DNA of 23,225 nt. Origin: UMGS1322 sp900550765. Its GTDB lineage: Bacteria; Bacillota; Clostridia; Christensenellales; QALW01. Made by a program: the position numbers and the translations under genes. Positions 1 to 7,288 of this stretch are shown here, piece by piece (positions within the stretch are counted from its first letter, which is position 1; every line of letters starts with the position of its first letter). Under the pieces are notes generated by a model. That model saw only the letters and a list, made by a program, of their open reading frames with translations, ran no database searches and had not been told where the DNA came from. The stretch is taken from positions 1-23,225 of the forward strand of contig CAUDEY010000029.1 in the NCBI GenBank assembly GCA_958448705.1, given 5' to 3'.

Positions 1-2
1 TC

Positions 3-35
3 TTTTCTAAAAAGGGTTTTCCTAAATTTCGATAA
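3..35 (+). CDS. ffh: C-terminal end of Ffh (signal recognition particle protein), partial
   Basis: The reading frame entering from the left edge (first full codon at base 3) encodes FSKKGFPKFR and ends at TAA 33-35. A short basic tail of this kind is common at the end of Ffh, and ffh usually lies just before rpsP in Firmicutes. Only ten residues are visible, so the call rests mainly on gene order. It would be the SRP GTPase subunit that binds 4.5S RNA and signal peptides. Confidence 0.45.
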   Translation, partial: FSKKGFPKFR

Positions 36-93
36 GTTTTGTTCTATGAACTTATAAAGATAAATTTTTTTAATTTTACTGGAGGATTGAAAA

Positions 94-333
94 ATGGTAA
101 AAATCAGATTAAAAAGAATGGGCGCAAAAAAGAATCCGTTTTATCGCGTAGTGGTTTCCGAAAGCCGTAATGCCCGAAACGGCAAATCCATTGCCAATCT
201 GGGATATTATAATCCCATGACCGAGCCTGCTGACATTAAAATCGACGTTGAAGCTGCTAAAGATTGGATCAGCAAAGGTGCACAGCCTTCTGAAACCGTA
301 AAAAAGCTGCTGAAGATCGCCGGCCTTGAGTAA
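94..333 (+). CDS. rpsP: 30S ribosomal protein bS16
   Basis: This 79-residue protein has the usual bS16 length and opens with the family signature VKIRLKRMGAKKNPFYR, followed by the conserved SR.ARNGK..NLGYYNP segment. bS16 binds 16S rRNA early in assembly of the 30S subunit. The ATG follows a GGAGG ribosome site at 81-85 with good spacing. It starts the conserved rpsP-khpA-rimM-trmD cluster, with khpA beginning 17 bp after its stop codon. No clear promoter is visible in the 58 bp before it, so it is probably co-transcribed with ffh or transcribed from a promoter outside the window. The 7-bp inverted repeat at about 32-55 lacks a directly adjoining T-tract. Confidence 0.98.
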   Translation: MVKIRLKRMGAKKNPFYRVVVSESRNARNGKSIANLGYYNPMTEPADIKIDVEAAKDWISKGAQPSETVKKLLKIAGLE

Positions 334-349
334 GAAAGAGGAAACCTCT

Positions 350-577
350 ATGGAAGCTTTAGTGGAATACATAGTAAAAGCGCTTGTTTCCCAGCCTGAT
401 CAAGTAAATATTTCCCGTGTGGAGCGAGACGATGCTACGGTTATCGAAGTACGCGTTGCCCCGGAGGATATGGGTAAGATCATCGGAAAGCAGGGAAGAA
501 TCGCTCGCGCTATGCGTACGGTTGTAAAAGCTGCTTCTACAAAAGAAGCAAAACGCGTTATCGTGGATATCCTCTGA
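350..577 (+). CDS. khpA: KH-domain RNA-binding protein KhpA (YlqC family)
   Basis: This small 75-residue protein is essentially one KH domain, with the RNA-binding GxxG loop as GKQG (about residues 46-49) inside IIGKQGRIARAMR. Family members bind RNA, often with the partner KhpB/Jag, and affect cell division and elongation in streptococci. I chose ATG 350 because a GAAAGAGGA ribosome site at 334-342 sits about 7 bases before it. The frame could be extended to a TTG at 326, but that start overlaps the end of rpsP and has no better ribosome site. Its stop overlaps the rimM start by one base (TGATG), implying translational coupling. The ylqD gene found here in Bacillus subtilis is absent. Confidence 0.93.
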   Translation: MEALVEYIVKALVSQPDQVNISRVERDDATVIEVRVAPEDMGKIIGKQGRIARAMRTVVKAASTKEAKRVIVDIL

Positions 578-1098
578 TGGAGTATATTAGAATTGGCATA
601 GCAGCCAAGCCCCAGGGTATCCGCGGAGAAATTAAAGTTCTTTCTCTTTCCGACAGCTTAGAACGTTTTTTAGATTTAAAATACGTTTTTGTAGAAGAGA
701 AAAATACGTATCTCAAGTACAACGTAAAGGGCGCCCGTCTTGGCGACGATTGCGCCTTTTTACTGCTTGAAAAAATTTATACCCGCGACGAAGCGGAGCT
801 GATACGCGGAAAATATCTTTGTGTAGACCGGGAACATGCGATTAAACTGCCCGAAGGAAGATATTTTATTTTTGATTTAATCGGTTGCTGCGTTGTCACT
901 GATACCGGACACGCACTTGGCAGAATTACCGAGGTACTGCAGCCGGGAGCAAACGACGTATATGTAGTAAAAAATGATATGCAGGAAGAACATCTAATCC
1001 CTGCAGTTAAAAGTTTTGTTTTGGATGTAAATATCCACAAGAAAACAGTAACCGTAAAGGAAGATATGCTGCAAGAGGTAGCAGTATATGAAAATTAG
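577..1098 (+). CDS. rimM: 16S rRNA processing / ribosome maturation factor RimM
   Basis: This protein of 173 residues matches the RimM family length. The N-terminal barrel begins with IGIAAKPQGIRGEIKV, the family hallmark of a G.I....GI+GE+KV pattern. After a linker, a PRC-barrel domain occupies roughly residues 96-165 (FDLIGCCVVTDTG...LGRITEVLQPGANDVYVV, then LIPAVKSFVLDV). RimM assists maturation of the 30S head through contact with uS19. The gene overlaps khpA by one base and trmD by 11 bases, the tight order seen in most bacteria. The ribosome site is weak, consistent with re-initiation after khpA. Confidence 0.96.
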   Translation: MEYIRIGIAAKPQGIRGEIKVLSLSDSLERFLDLKYVFVEEKNTYLKYNVKGARLGDDCAFLLLEKIYTRDEAELIRGKYLCVDREHAIKLPEGRYFIFDLIGCCVVTDTGHALGRITEVLQPGANDVYVVKNDMQEEHLIPAVKSFVLDVNIHKKTVTVKEDMLQEVAVYEN

Positions 1099-1825
1099 TG
1101 TTTTAACGATTTTTCCCGAAATGCTGCGTCCAATGCTGGAAAGCAGCATCTTAGGCCGAGCCGTTAAAAACGGTATTTTGGAAATTGAGCTAATTAATAT
1201 TCGTGATTTCAGCGAAAATAAGCATCATAATACCGATGACTATCCCTTTGGCGGCGGCGTGGGAATGCTGATGATGGCCCAGCCGATCTTTTCCGCTTTT
1301 GAACATGTAAAAACAAACGAGAGCCTGAGTATTTATCTTTCGCCGCAAGGCCAGGTTTTTTCACCGCAGACCGCAAAAGAACTGGCACGGGAGAAACACT
1401 TGATTCTGCTTTGCGGACATTATGAAGGCGTTGATCAGCGGGTGCTTGACTGTTTGATTGACCGGGAACTTTCGATCGGCGATTATGTGCTTACTGGCGG
1501 AGAGCTTGCCGCGCTGGTAGTAATCGACGCTACCGCGCGCTTTGTAGACGGCGTTTTAGGCAGTGTGGACAGTGCCTGGGAAGACAGCTTTTCCGACGGC
1601 CTTTTAGAGGCACCTCAGTACACACGTCCGGCCGATTTCAAAGGGATGCGCGTTCCGGAAGTGCTGTTAAACGGAAATCACGCCCATATAGCGGCATGGC
1701 AGAGAGAGATGCAGTTGCGCGTTACTTTAAAAAAGCGGCCGGATTTGCTTATAAACGCGCCGCTTTCGGAAGAAGATAAAAAAATAATAAAAAAAATTCA
1801 AACCGAAGAAAAAAATACTTGCTAA
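1088..1825 (+). CDS. trmD: tRNA (guanine-N1-)-methyltransferase TrmD
   Basis: This SPOUT-class methyltransferase (245 residues) makes m1G37 in tRNAs and prevents +1 frameshifting. The AdoMet-binding trefoil-knot motifs are clear: LLCGHYEGVDQR at about 107-118 and SIGDYVLTGGELA at about 129-141. The linker has DSFSDGLLEAPQYTRP, whose Asp (about D166) corresponds to the catalytic base of the family. The C-terminal tRNA-binding part has the VPEVLLNGNHA.I..W pattern. ATG 1088 lies inside the end of rimM, with an AGAGGT ribosome site at 1074-1079. The end of the gene overlaps the -35 element of the rplS promoter. Confidence 0.97.
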   Translation: MKISVLTIFPEMLRPMLESSILGRAVKNGILEIELINIRDFSENKHHNTDDYPFGGGVGMLMMAQPIFSAFEHVKTNESLSIYLSPQGQVFSPQTAKELAREKHLILLCGHYEGVDQRVLDCLIDRELSIGDYVLTGGELAALVVIDATARFVDGVLGSVDSAWEDSFSDGLLEAPQYTRPADFKGMRVPEVLLNGNHAHIAAWQREMQLRVTLKKRPDLLINAPLSEEDKKIIKKIQTEEKNTC

Positions 1826-1847
1826 AAAAAAGTTGTTATGCTATAGT
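1819..1847 (+). promoter_or_regulatory. Sigma-A promoter for rplS
   Basis: The -35 is TTGCTA (1819-1824), followed by a 17-bp spacer and a -10 of TATAGT (1842-1847). An extended -10 TG lies at 1839-1840. Transcription would start near 1854, giving rplS its own leader transcript separate from the rpsP operon. Confidence 0.75.
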
Positions 1848-1853
1848 ATTATA

Positions 1854-1925
1854 GATTGATAATTACGGGTGGTCCGCTTGGCCGTTTTTTCGAGTTAATG
1901 AACACCTATGAGGGAAAAGGAGAAA
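1854..1925 (+). ncRNA. L19 leader: ribosomal-protein autoregulatory RNA upstream of rplS
   Basis: The leader has an outer helix GGGTG (1867-1871) with CACCT (1903-1907). An inner helix pairs CTTG (1877-1880) with CGAG (1891-1894), enclosing a U-rich loop. Conserved-looking single-stranded blocks GGTCCGC and GTTAATGAA flank the helices. This matches my memory of the Firmicutes L19 leader in layout and sequence (GGTGGTCCGC...GTTAATGAACACC), and it lies exactly where that RNA is found. L19 is thought to bind it and repress its own synthesis. I could not run a covariance search. Confidence 0.75.
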
Positions 1926-1929
1926 TACA

Positions 1930-2271
1930 ATGGAACTGATCAGAGCGATTGAAGCAGAGCAGCTTCGCAGCGATATTCCCGATTTTAAAATTGGCGATAC
2001 CGTAAGGGTAATGGTGAAGGTTGTTGAAGGAACCCGTGAAAGGCTGCAGGCCTTTGAGGGAACTGTAATTGCCCGCAAAAACGGCAGCACCCGTGAAACT
2101 TTTACCGTACGCAGAGTAGCTTACGGCGTTGGTATTGAGCGTACCTTTCCGGTACATTCTCCCAGGCTGGGCAGCATAACCATCGTTCGCCGCGGCCGTG
2201 TGCGCAGAGCTAAGCTTTATTATCTGCGGGACCGAATCGGCAAGGCAGCAAAAGTAAAAGAAATTCAGTAA
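1930..2271 (+). CDS. rplS: 50S ribosomal protein bL19
   Basis: The protein is 113 residues long, as usual for bL19. It has the canonical KIGDTVRVMVKVVEGTRER, QAFEGTVIARK, RRVAYGVGIERTFPVHSP and RRAKLYYLRDR blocks. bL19 lies at the interface of the 30S and 50S subunits. ATG 1930 follows an AAAAGGAGAAA ribosome site at about 1915-1924. The gene is transcribed from its own promoter through an L19-type leader and ends at a strong terminator, so it forms a single-gene unit here. Confidence 0.98.
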   Translation: MELIRAIEAEQLRSDIPDFKIGDTVRVMVKVVEGTRERLQAFEGTVIARKNGSTRETFTVRRVAYGVGIERTFPVHSPRLGSITIVRRGRVRRAKLYYLRDRIGKAAKVKEIQ

Positions 2272-2288
2272 TCAAAGGTAAAAAATTT

Positions 2289-2330
2289 CCCCTGCATACA
2301 CCGTTTTTTTCGGGTATAAGGGGATTTTTT
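2289..2330 (+). terminator. Intrinsic terminator after rplS
   Basis: CCCCT (2289-2293) pairs with AGGGG (2319-2323), and the helix continues through ATAC/GTAT and CCG/CGG around a T-rich loop. It is followed by ATTTTTT (2324-2330). It separates rplS from the downstream membrane-protein gene. Confidence 0.88.
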
Positions 2331-2441
2331 CTTTTATGTATAAGGGATTTTCTTGTACAAAAAGCATTGTAAATACTTTTTGCTAAATTGTAAACTCTTC
2401 GGCCGAAATAAAAAAATAAGTCATATTTTTTACTTTTAGTA

Positions 2442-2470
2442 TTGACTATTGCTGCGGAAAAGGGTATAAT
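2442..2470 (+). promoter_or_regulatory. Sigma-A promoter for the membrane-protein gene
   Basis: TTGACT (2442-2447), a 17-bp spacer and a perfect TATAAT (2465-2470) make this one of the best consensus promoters in the window. The predicted start is near 2477, about 24 bases before the ATG at 2501. Confidence 0.88.
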
Positions 2471-2500
2471 TGTTATGTTATATTTATGAGGGGGTTTCCT

Positions 2501-3772
2501 ATGAACAAGTTACTACATATGAACAGCTTTTTCACCAGAATCATTCTTGCTGTTCTTTCTTTTGCAGCAATTATATGCGTCTTTGTTCCTTATTTCCAAA
2601 TACCTGCAGTAGAGGCTGTTCATGATGTCGATGTAAACGAACAAACACTTAGAATTAATATCGGTAAAGATGCTGAAACGGTCAATATCATTTCCGAATT
2701 CAGTAACGGACAGCCGTTTTTGATTTACAACGATGAAGCGCTTACACAGACAGTAGAGCCTACGGCATTGCCTACGCCCGGTACCCCTGGCACGGAAACT
2801 ACATATTGGATTCAGTTCTTTGCCTATGGATATACCACTAATGCCGAGACGGGGAAAAAAGCCCTTGATTTTATACCGTTGAGCGTATATACCGTTGTTT
2901 TAACCAAAAGTACAGAATCGAATACGTCAGTGACCGTAAATAAGGTGGAAAAAAAGATTACGATCACTGTACCCGATAATGATTCTTTTGACTTTGCACG
3001 CGTTATTGATACCAAAAATGTTTGGACGATCTATGATAACCGGCTTACCGGCTTTGCAGAAAGCATCAAGGAAGCGCGAAGCCTTCCTGTAAAGCGCGGA
3101 GAAAGACTGCAGTATTACACGGCGATTACCTTAAAATCAGAAACTAATCCTATGAGCACTGCCCCGCAAGAAGAGGGCCAATCTTCGATTGTATATTATC
3201 CGTTGGATATGTATACGCTGGAAATTTATCGTGACGATATTCGGAGTACGCTTCCGACGGTAGGGGAGTTCGGTATGGGGATTCTCTCGGCAAAGGCAAC
3301 AAGCGAGGCCGGCGGTACTATGACGCTGTACAGCGGCGATGCTTGGATGTTCTTGCTGATGATTCTGGCGCTGATTTCCACCCTGTTCAGCTTTGTCATT
3401 CCGAATAAAGTTCGTATTATTCAAACCATTACTGGCTGCTTATTGGGTTTGCTTCTGATTGTCATGCCGATTCTTGATTATACAATGTTCTACAGTCAAA
3501 ACCATTTTGTTATAGAACCCGGTATGTATATATTAATGGTCTTGGGTGTATTGATTCTTCTCTTTGCAATTTTTGATTTCATCCGTTGTCACGCGGAATA
3601 TGTTGCAGAGCAGGTACATCTCTACGGCGAAGACTATAAAGAACAAAGAAAAGCAGAAAAGGCGGAAGCCCGTATCAAAGCCGAACGTGAAAAGCTCAAT
3701 AAAGAATCCACAGAAACGGACGGCAAAAAGGCCTTAAAGAAAAGAGAAAAAAAGACGAAAAATAAAGAATAA
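2501..3772 (+). CDS. Membrane protein of unknown function with a duplicated extracellular module
   Basis: I do not recognise this 423-residue protein. It has an N-terminal membrane segment (about 12-30), a roughly 250-residue outer region, three closely spaced membrane segments (about 281-300, 306-325, 341-361) and a strongly charged Lys/Glu-rich C-terminal tail (362-423). The outer region appears duplicated. Residues 47-136 end with YWIQFFAYGYTT...FIPLSVYTVVLTKS. Residues 150-246 end with YYTAITLKSE...VYYPLDMYTLEIYRD. Both look like all-beta sandwich modules. I start at ATG 2501 because GAGGGGG at 2488-2494 is well placed for it; an upstream ATG at 2486 overlaps that ribosome site. It has its own promoter and terminator, so it is probably a single-gene unit. 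Confidence 0.85.
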   Translation: MNKLLHMNSFFTRIILAVLSFAAIICVFVPYFQIPAVEAVHDVDVNEQTLRINIGKDAETVNIISEFSNGQPFLIYNDEALTQTVEPTALPTPGTPGTETTYWIQFFAYGYTTNAETGKKALDFIPLSVYTVVLTKSTESNTSVTVNKVEKKITITVPDNDSFDFARVIDTKNVWTIYDNRLTGFAESIKEARSLPVKRGERLQYYTAITLKSETNPMSTAPQEEGQSSIVYYPLDMYTLEIYRDDIRSTLPTVGEFGMGILSAKATSEAGGTMTLYSGDAWMFLLMILALISTLFSFVIPNKVRIIQTITGCLLGLLLIVMPILDYTMFYSQNHFVIEPGMYILMVLGVLILLFAIFDFIRCHAEYVAEQVHLYGEDYKEQRKAEKAEARIKAEREKLNKESTETDGKKALKKREKKTKNKE

Positions 3773-3778
3773 AATAAG

Positions 3779-3807
3779 GCCCCGAAAATATCTTTCGGGG
3801 CTTTTTT
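3779..3807 (+). terminator. Intrinsic terminator between the membrane-protein gene and mnmA
   Basis: A perfect 9-bp stem, GCCCCGAAA (3779-3787) with TTTCGGGGC (3793-3801), has a 5-base loop and is followed by TTTTTT (3802-3807). It begins 6 bp after one stop codon and ends 12 bp before the mnmA ATG, so no promoter fits between it and mnmA. Confidence 0.92.
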
Positions 3808-3819
3808 ATAAGGAGTATT

Positions 3820-4899
3820 ATGAGAATTGTAATCGGAATGTCCGGAGGCGTTGATTCTTCCGTTGCGGCGTACCTTTTAAAACAGCAAGGATATGACTGT
3901 GTAGGAATTTTTATGAAAAATTGGGAGGAAGATCAAAACGGACAATGTTCTGCCCAACAGGATTATGACGATGTACGGGCCGTTTGCGATACAATAGGCA
4001 TTCCGTATTACTCCGTTAATTTTTCAAAAGAATACTGGGACAGAGTTTTTAAAATCTTCCTTGATGAATATGCTGCCGGCAGAACACCAAACCCGGATAT
4101 CTTATGTAATAAAGAGATAAAATTTAATTCTTTTTTGAATTTTGCACTATCTATCAACGCGGAATATATCGCTACGGGACATTATGCCCGGCTTGAAGAA
4201 CAAAATGGCTTAATGACGCTTTTACGGGCAGCAGATGAAAGCAAAGACCAAACGTATTTTTTGTACGCTCTGAATCAGGAACAGCTGCGTCCAGTAAAGT
4301 TTCCCATAGGCAATATAAAAAAAACAGAACTGCGTCAAATAGCGCAGCGTGCAGGATTAAGCAATTGGAAAAAGAAAGATTCCACAGGAATCTGTTTTAT
4401 CGGTGAACGCCGTTTTCGAGAATTTTTATCCGGTTTTTTACCGGCACAAAACGGAGATATTCTTTCCCTTGACGGTAAAAAAATCGGTACGCACAGCGGC
4501 GCTATGTATTATACGCTGGGACAGCGGCATGGCCTTGGGATCGGCGGAAATAAAAACAGCAGCGGTCAGCCATGGTTTGTTGTTAAAAAGGATATTCCTC
4601 ATAATATTCTTTATGCCGCACAGGGAGAACATCCATTGCTGTATTCCGCCTCCTCTGTTGCTTCACAGCTCTCTTTTATTGCAGGCGAAGCACCGGCAAA
4701 AAGTTTCGATTGTACCGCAAAGTTCAGATACCGTCAGCCAGACCAGCAGGTGCATGTAGAAATCCATGAAGATAAAATGCTGCTGATCCACAAAACTGCC
4801 CAGCGGGCTGTAACGCCGGGGCAATCTGTGGTTCTGTATGATCATGACATTTGTCTTGGCGGCGGTATTATTGATGAAACATTCGATCAAAAGCCGTAA
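3820..4899 (+). CDS. mnmA: tRNA-specific 2-thiouridylase MnmA (TrmU)
   Basis: This 359-residue ATP-pyrophosphatase thiolates U34 of Lys, Glu and Gln tRNAs, taking sulfur from a cysteine desulfurase relay. The PP-loop GMSGGVDSSVAAYLL lies at residues 6-20. The catalytic cysteine pair is C96 (TPNPDILCNKEIKF) and C192 (STGICFIGER). Other family blocks include ATGHYARLE, SKDQTYFLY and YYTLGQRHGLGIGG. ATG 3820 follows an AAGGAG ribosome site (3810-3815) right after the upstream terminator's T-run. Transcription therefore needs read-through or a promoter inside the preceding gene. The 3' end overlaps the convergent helicase gene by 32 bp. Confidence 0.96.
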   Translation: MRIVIGMSGGVDSSVAAYLLKQQGYDCVGIFMKNWEEDQNGQCSAQQDYDDVRAVCDTIGIPYYSVNFSKEYWDRVFKIFLDEYAAGRTPNPDILCNKEIKFNSFLNFALSINAEYIATGHYARLEEQNGLMTLLRAADESKDQTYFLYALNQEQLRPVKFPIGNIKKTELRQIAQRAGLSNWKKKDSTGICFIGERRFREFLSGFLPAQNGDILSLDGKKIGTHSGAMYYTLGQRHGLGIGGNKNSSGQPWFVVKKDIPHNILYAAQGEHPLLYSASSVASQLSFIAGEAPAKSFDCTAKFRYRQPDQQVHVEIHEDKMLLIHKTAQRAVTPGQSVVLYDHDICLGGGIIDETFDQKP

Positions 4900-7165
4900 T
4901 ATGCTGATAGATCTCTTCTTCATTTTCTGTTTCGGTTATTTGCCAATACGGCGGCAGTAAATGTTTGTAATTTTTAAAACGCCGATCCATCAGCAGGATA
5001 AATCCCGCATCTTCTTCTGTTCTGATCAGTCTGCCGGCTGCCTGGCAGACTTTATTGATTCCCGGATATACATAAGCGTATTCAAAGCCTTTTTGATACT
5101 GCTTATCAAAATAAATACGGATTCTCTCCCGGGAAAAATTATACTGCGGCAGGGCTACTCCTACAATAATAATTCCACGGATTCCCCGAAGGTCGATGCC
5201 TTCACTAAAATGGCTTCCCATTACGGCAAAAGCCAAATTCGCGTTTCCCTGAAGGAGCTGCTCCGTAAAAGCGGCACGTTCCTCTGCGGAAAAATCGCTT
5301 TCCTGCATAAGAATCGGAATTTGCATGTATTGTGCTACCGCATGCATAAATTGAAAAGAGGGAAAGTAAACGATTAAATTTCCCACCGCGTTTTCACGGC
5401 ATCTTTTTATTTTTTGTGCAATAATACCGTAAAATTGCTCCCGTACCGTATAGCGTGTATCCACACTGTAATCGGCAAGAACCATCAGCTTGCCGGCATA
5501 AAAAGGGTAGGGCACCGAAAACCCGTAAGCGGTTTTTTGGGGCAGTAAACTATTTTTATAAAATTCATAGGGAATCAGCGTAGCCGAATAAAGAATAGCT
5601 GAACAGCCCTTTGCAATACTTTCCTCCAAATAAGGAGCGGGATCAAGGCACTGCAGAACAACCGTCTCTCCATCTTGATGATAAAGAGCAAAGTTGTCTT
5701 CATGAAAGAAAGCAAACAGCATTTGAAACCGAAACGCATCTTTAAGAAATAAGGTCACCTCTCCCGGAAGCGGCTGTGTCTGCAGAAATTCTCCTGCAGT
5801 TTCCTGAACGGCAAGAATTTTAAAATTAATTTTTTTAACAGCTTCAAGCGCTATAGGAGCCTCTGCTTCAGTATTTTTAAAAAGCTTGTTCAGCTCGGTA
5901 GATAACTGTGTTAACCGCCGATATAACCTGCTCTCCTTGGGCAGCAGCTTTTTTATCGCACGGATCCGATTCTTGGAAAGCGAAGAAGAGTACATATCAC
6001 GGCCGCGTTCGATTAAATTATGCGCTTCATCGATTAAAAAGGCATACGGGCCGAACTGTTCAAAATAACGGCGCAAATATACCATAGGATCAAACAGATA
6101 GTTATAGTCTGCAAGAATGACCTGTGCCTCCAAGGAAAGCTCAAGAGAAAGTTCATACGGGCAGATTTCATATTTTTTTGCAGCAGCAGCAATTGTATCA
6201 AAACAAAAATCATCCTGTTCTAAGATTTCCGGCAAAGCATCATGCAATTTTTTATAAAAATCTTGAGAATACGGACATTTTTCAGGAGAACAGTCCTGAT
6301 CTTCCATCAAGCAGGCCTTGCTTTTTGCTGTAATAACGCAGCTTTTAATTTTTAATCCCTGCTTTCGCAAAAGATTCAGTGCCTGCTCATTGACCTGCAT
6401 TGTTTGATTTTTTGCGCTGAGGCAAAAAATTTTTTCAATGTCGCCCTGCGCCATATTCTTTATCGCCGGAAAAAGCGCCATCATCGTTTTTCCGCTGCCT
6501 GTTGGAGCCTGCAAAAAGAGATTTTTATTTTGTTTGATCGCCGAATATATTTGTGCTGCGCCTTCTCTTTGACCTTTTCGGAAGTGCGGAAAAGGAAAGT
6601 GCAAAGTCCGTGCGCTGCATAAAAAATCACGGTATGCCTGCAACCGCCGTGACACAACCCGAGAATACTCGTCCGTCAGCTCATAGAAAAATTTTTGTAG
6701 ATTTTCAAAGGAAAAGCGATATTCAAAATCAACAATCTTTTCCTCCAGAAGGCAAAAATAACTCAACCTGCCCTGAATATAAGGCAGGGAATGTTCCTTG
6801 GCATAAATATAGGCATAAATCATCATTTGCGCTTTATGAGCCGCTTTTAAAGGCATATGAATAGAGGAGGCCTTACAATAAGTAGATTTTATTTCATGAA
6901 TAAAATAATCCTTTTTATCAAAAAAAATACCATCAGCACGGCCTTGAATTTTTAAAGAAAAACCGTCATATTCTACAACATTTTCTAAAGGAACTTCTCT
7001 TTGATATCTGATATTTTCATTTTCACTGTAAATATTTTGCAGCTTTTTATGGGCAGCAGTTCCTTGAAGCATTCTGTCTATCGACGGCATGGCTCCTAAG
7101 GACCCTTCAGGAAAGCAATATTCAGCCAATTCTCCCGCAGAAAGCTGTATCACTGTATTCTCCAT
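4868..7165 (-). CDS. XPD/DinG-family DNA helicase with N-terminal PD-(D/E)XK nuclease-like domain
   Basis: This 765-residue protein appears to join two domains. Residues 1-180 resemble a RecB/Cas4-type PD-(D/E)XK nuclease: GTAAH with H40, GRAD with D78, HEIKST with E91 and K93. Residues 195-765 form an SF2 Rad3/XPD helicase: Walker A APTGSGKT (220-227), four cysteines suited to an iron-sulfur cluster (C285, C292, C297, C335), DEAH at 379-382, YSATL at 526-530, motif V around SHFSEGID (651-658) and motif VI QAAGRLIR (708-715). Such proteins unwind DNA 5'-3' in repair, but the physiological role of this fused form is not known to me. ATG 7165 follows GAGGAGAGG; the frame runs 29 codons further upstream, but that stretch covers the promoter. 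It is a single-gene unit facing mnmA. Confidence 0.93.
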   Translation of the reverse strand: MENTVIQLSAGELAEYCFPEGSLGAMPSIDRMLQGTAAHKKLQNIYSENENIRYQREVPLENVVEYDGFSLKIQGRADGIFFDKKDYFIHEIKSTYCKASSIHMPLKAAHKAQMMIYAYIYAKEHSLPYIQGRLSYFCLLEEKIVDFEYRFSFENLQKFFYELTDEYSRVVSRRLQAYRDFLCSARTLHFPFPHFRKGQREGAAQIYSAIKQNKNLFLQAPTGSGKTMMALFPAIKNMAQGDIEKIFCLSAKNQTMQVNEQALNLLRKQGLKIKSCVITAKSKACLMEDQDCSPEKCPYSQDFYKKLHDALPEILEQDDFCFDTIAAAAKKYEICPYELSLELSLEAQVILADYNYLFDPMVYLRRYFEQFGPYAFLIDEAHNLIERGRDMYSSSLSKNRIRAIKKLLPKESRLYRRLTQLSTELNKLFKNTEAEAPIALEAVKKINFKILAVQETAGEFLQTQPLPGEVTLFLKDAFRFQMLFAFFHEDNFALYHQDGETVVLQCLDPAPYLEESIAKGCSAILYSATLIPYEFYKNSLLPQKTAYGFSVPYPFYAGKLMVLADYSVDTRYTVREQFYGIIAQKIKRCRENAVGNLIVYFPSFQFMHAVAQYMQIPILMQESDFSAEERAAFTEQLLQGNANLAFAVMGSHFSEGIDLRGIRGIIIVGVALPQYNFSRERIRIYFDKQYQKGFEYAYVYPGINKVCQAAGRLIRTEEDAGFILLMDRRFKNYKHLLPPYWQITETENEEEIYQHITAFDRMFHQ

Positions 7166-7183
7166 AATCCTCTCCTCTTTATA

Positions 7184-7212
7184 AGTATAGCACTTTACAG
7201 CCTTTAAGTAAA
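7184..7212 (-). promoter_or_regulatory. Sigma-A promoter for the helicase gene
   Basis: On the minus strand, TTTACT (7212-7207), a 17-bp spacer and TATACT (7189-7184) are preceded by an extended -10 TGC. Transcription would start near 7177, about 12 bases before the helicase ATG. This supports the shorter start at 7165. Confidence 0.75.
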
Positions 7213-7234
7213 TATGAATTATTTGTACTAATAA

Positions 7235-7263
7235 TTGACTTGTTTTCGACATAATGTTACAAT
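7235..7263 (+). promoter_or_regulatory. Sigma-A promoter for the GH99-like gene and pyrR
   Basis: TTGACT (7235-7240), a 17-bp spacer and TACAAT (7258-7263) lie 25 bp before the TTG start at 7289. It is divergent from the helicase promoter, with the two -35 elements 22 bp apart. Confidence 0.8.
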
Positions 7264-7288
7264 ATTAGACATATAGGAGGAAGAAATA

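Noticed and set aside
32..55. ATAAGTT...AACTTAT repeat as a terminator between ffh and rpsP
   Set aside because: The stem is only seven A-T-rich pairs with a ten-base loop, and the T-run is not directly adjacent.
326..352. Upstream TTG start for khpA adding eight residues
   Set aside because: It overlaps the end of rpsP and has no ribosome site as good as the one serving ATG 350; the extra residues are not part of the KH domain.
7166..7252. Longer helicase start 29 codons upstream
   Set aside because: The added stretch contains the predicted extended -10 promoter and ribosome site, and it does not resemble a conserved domain.
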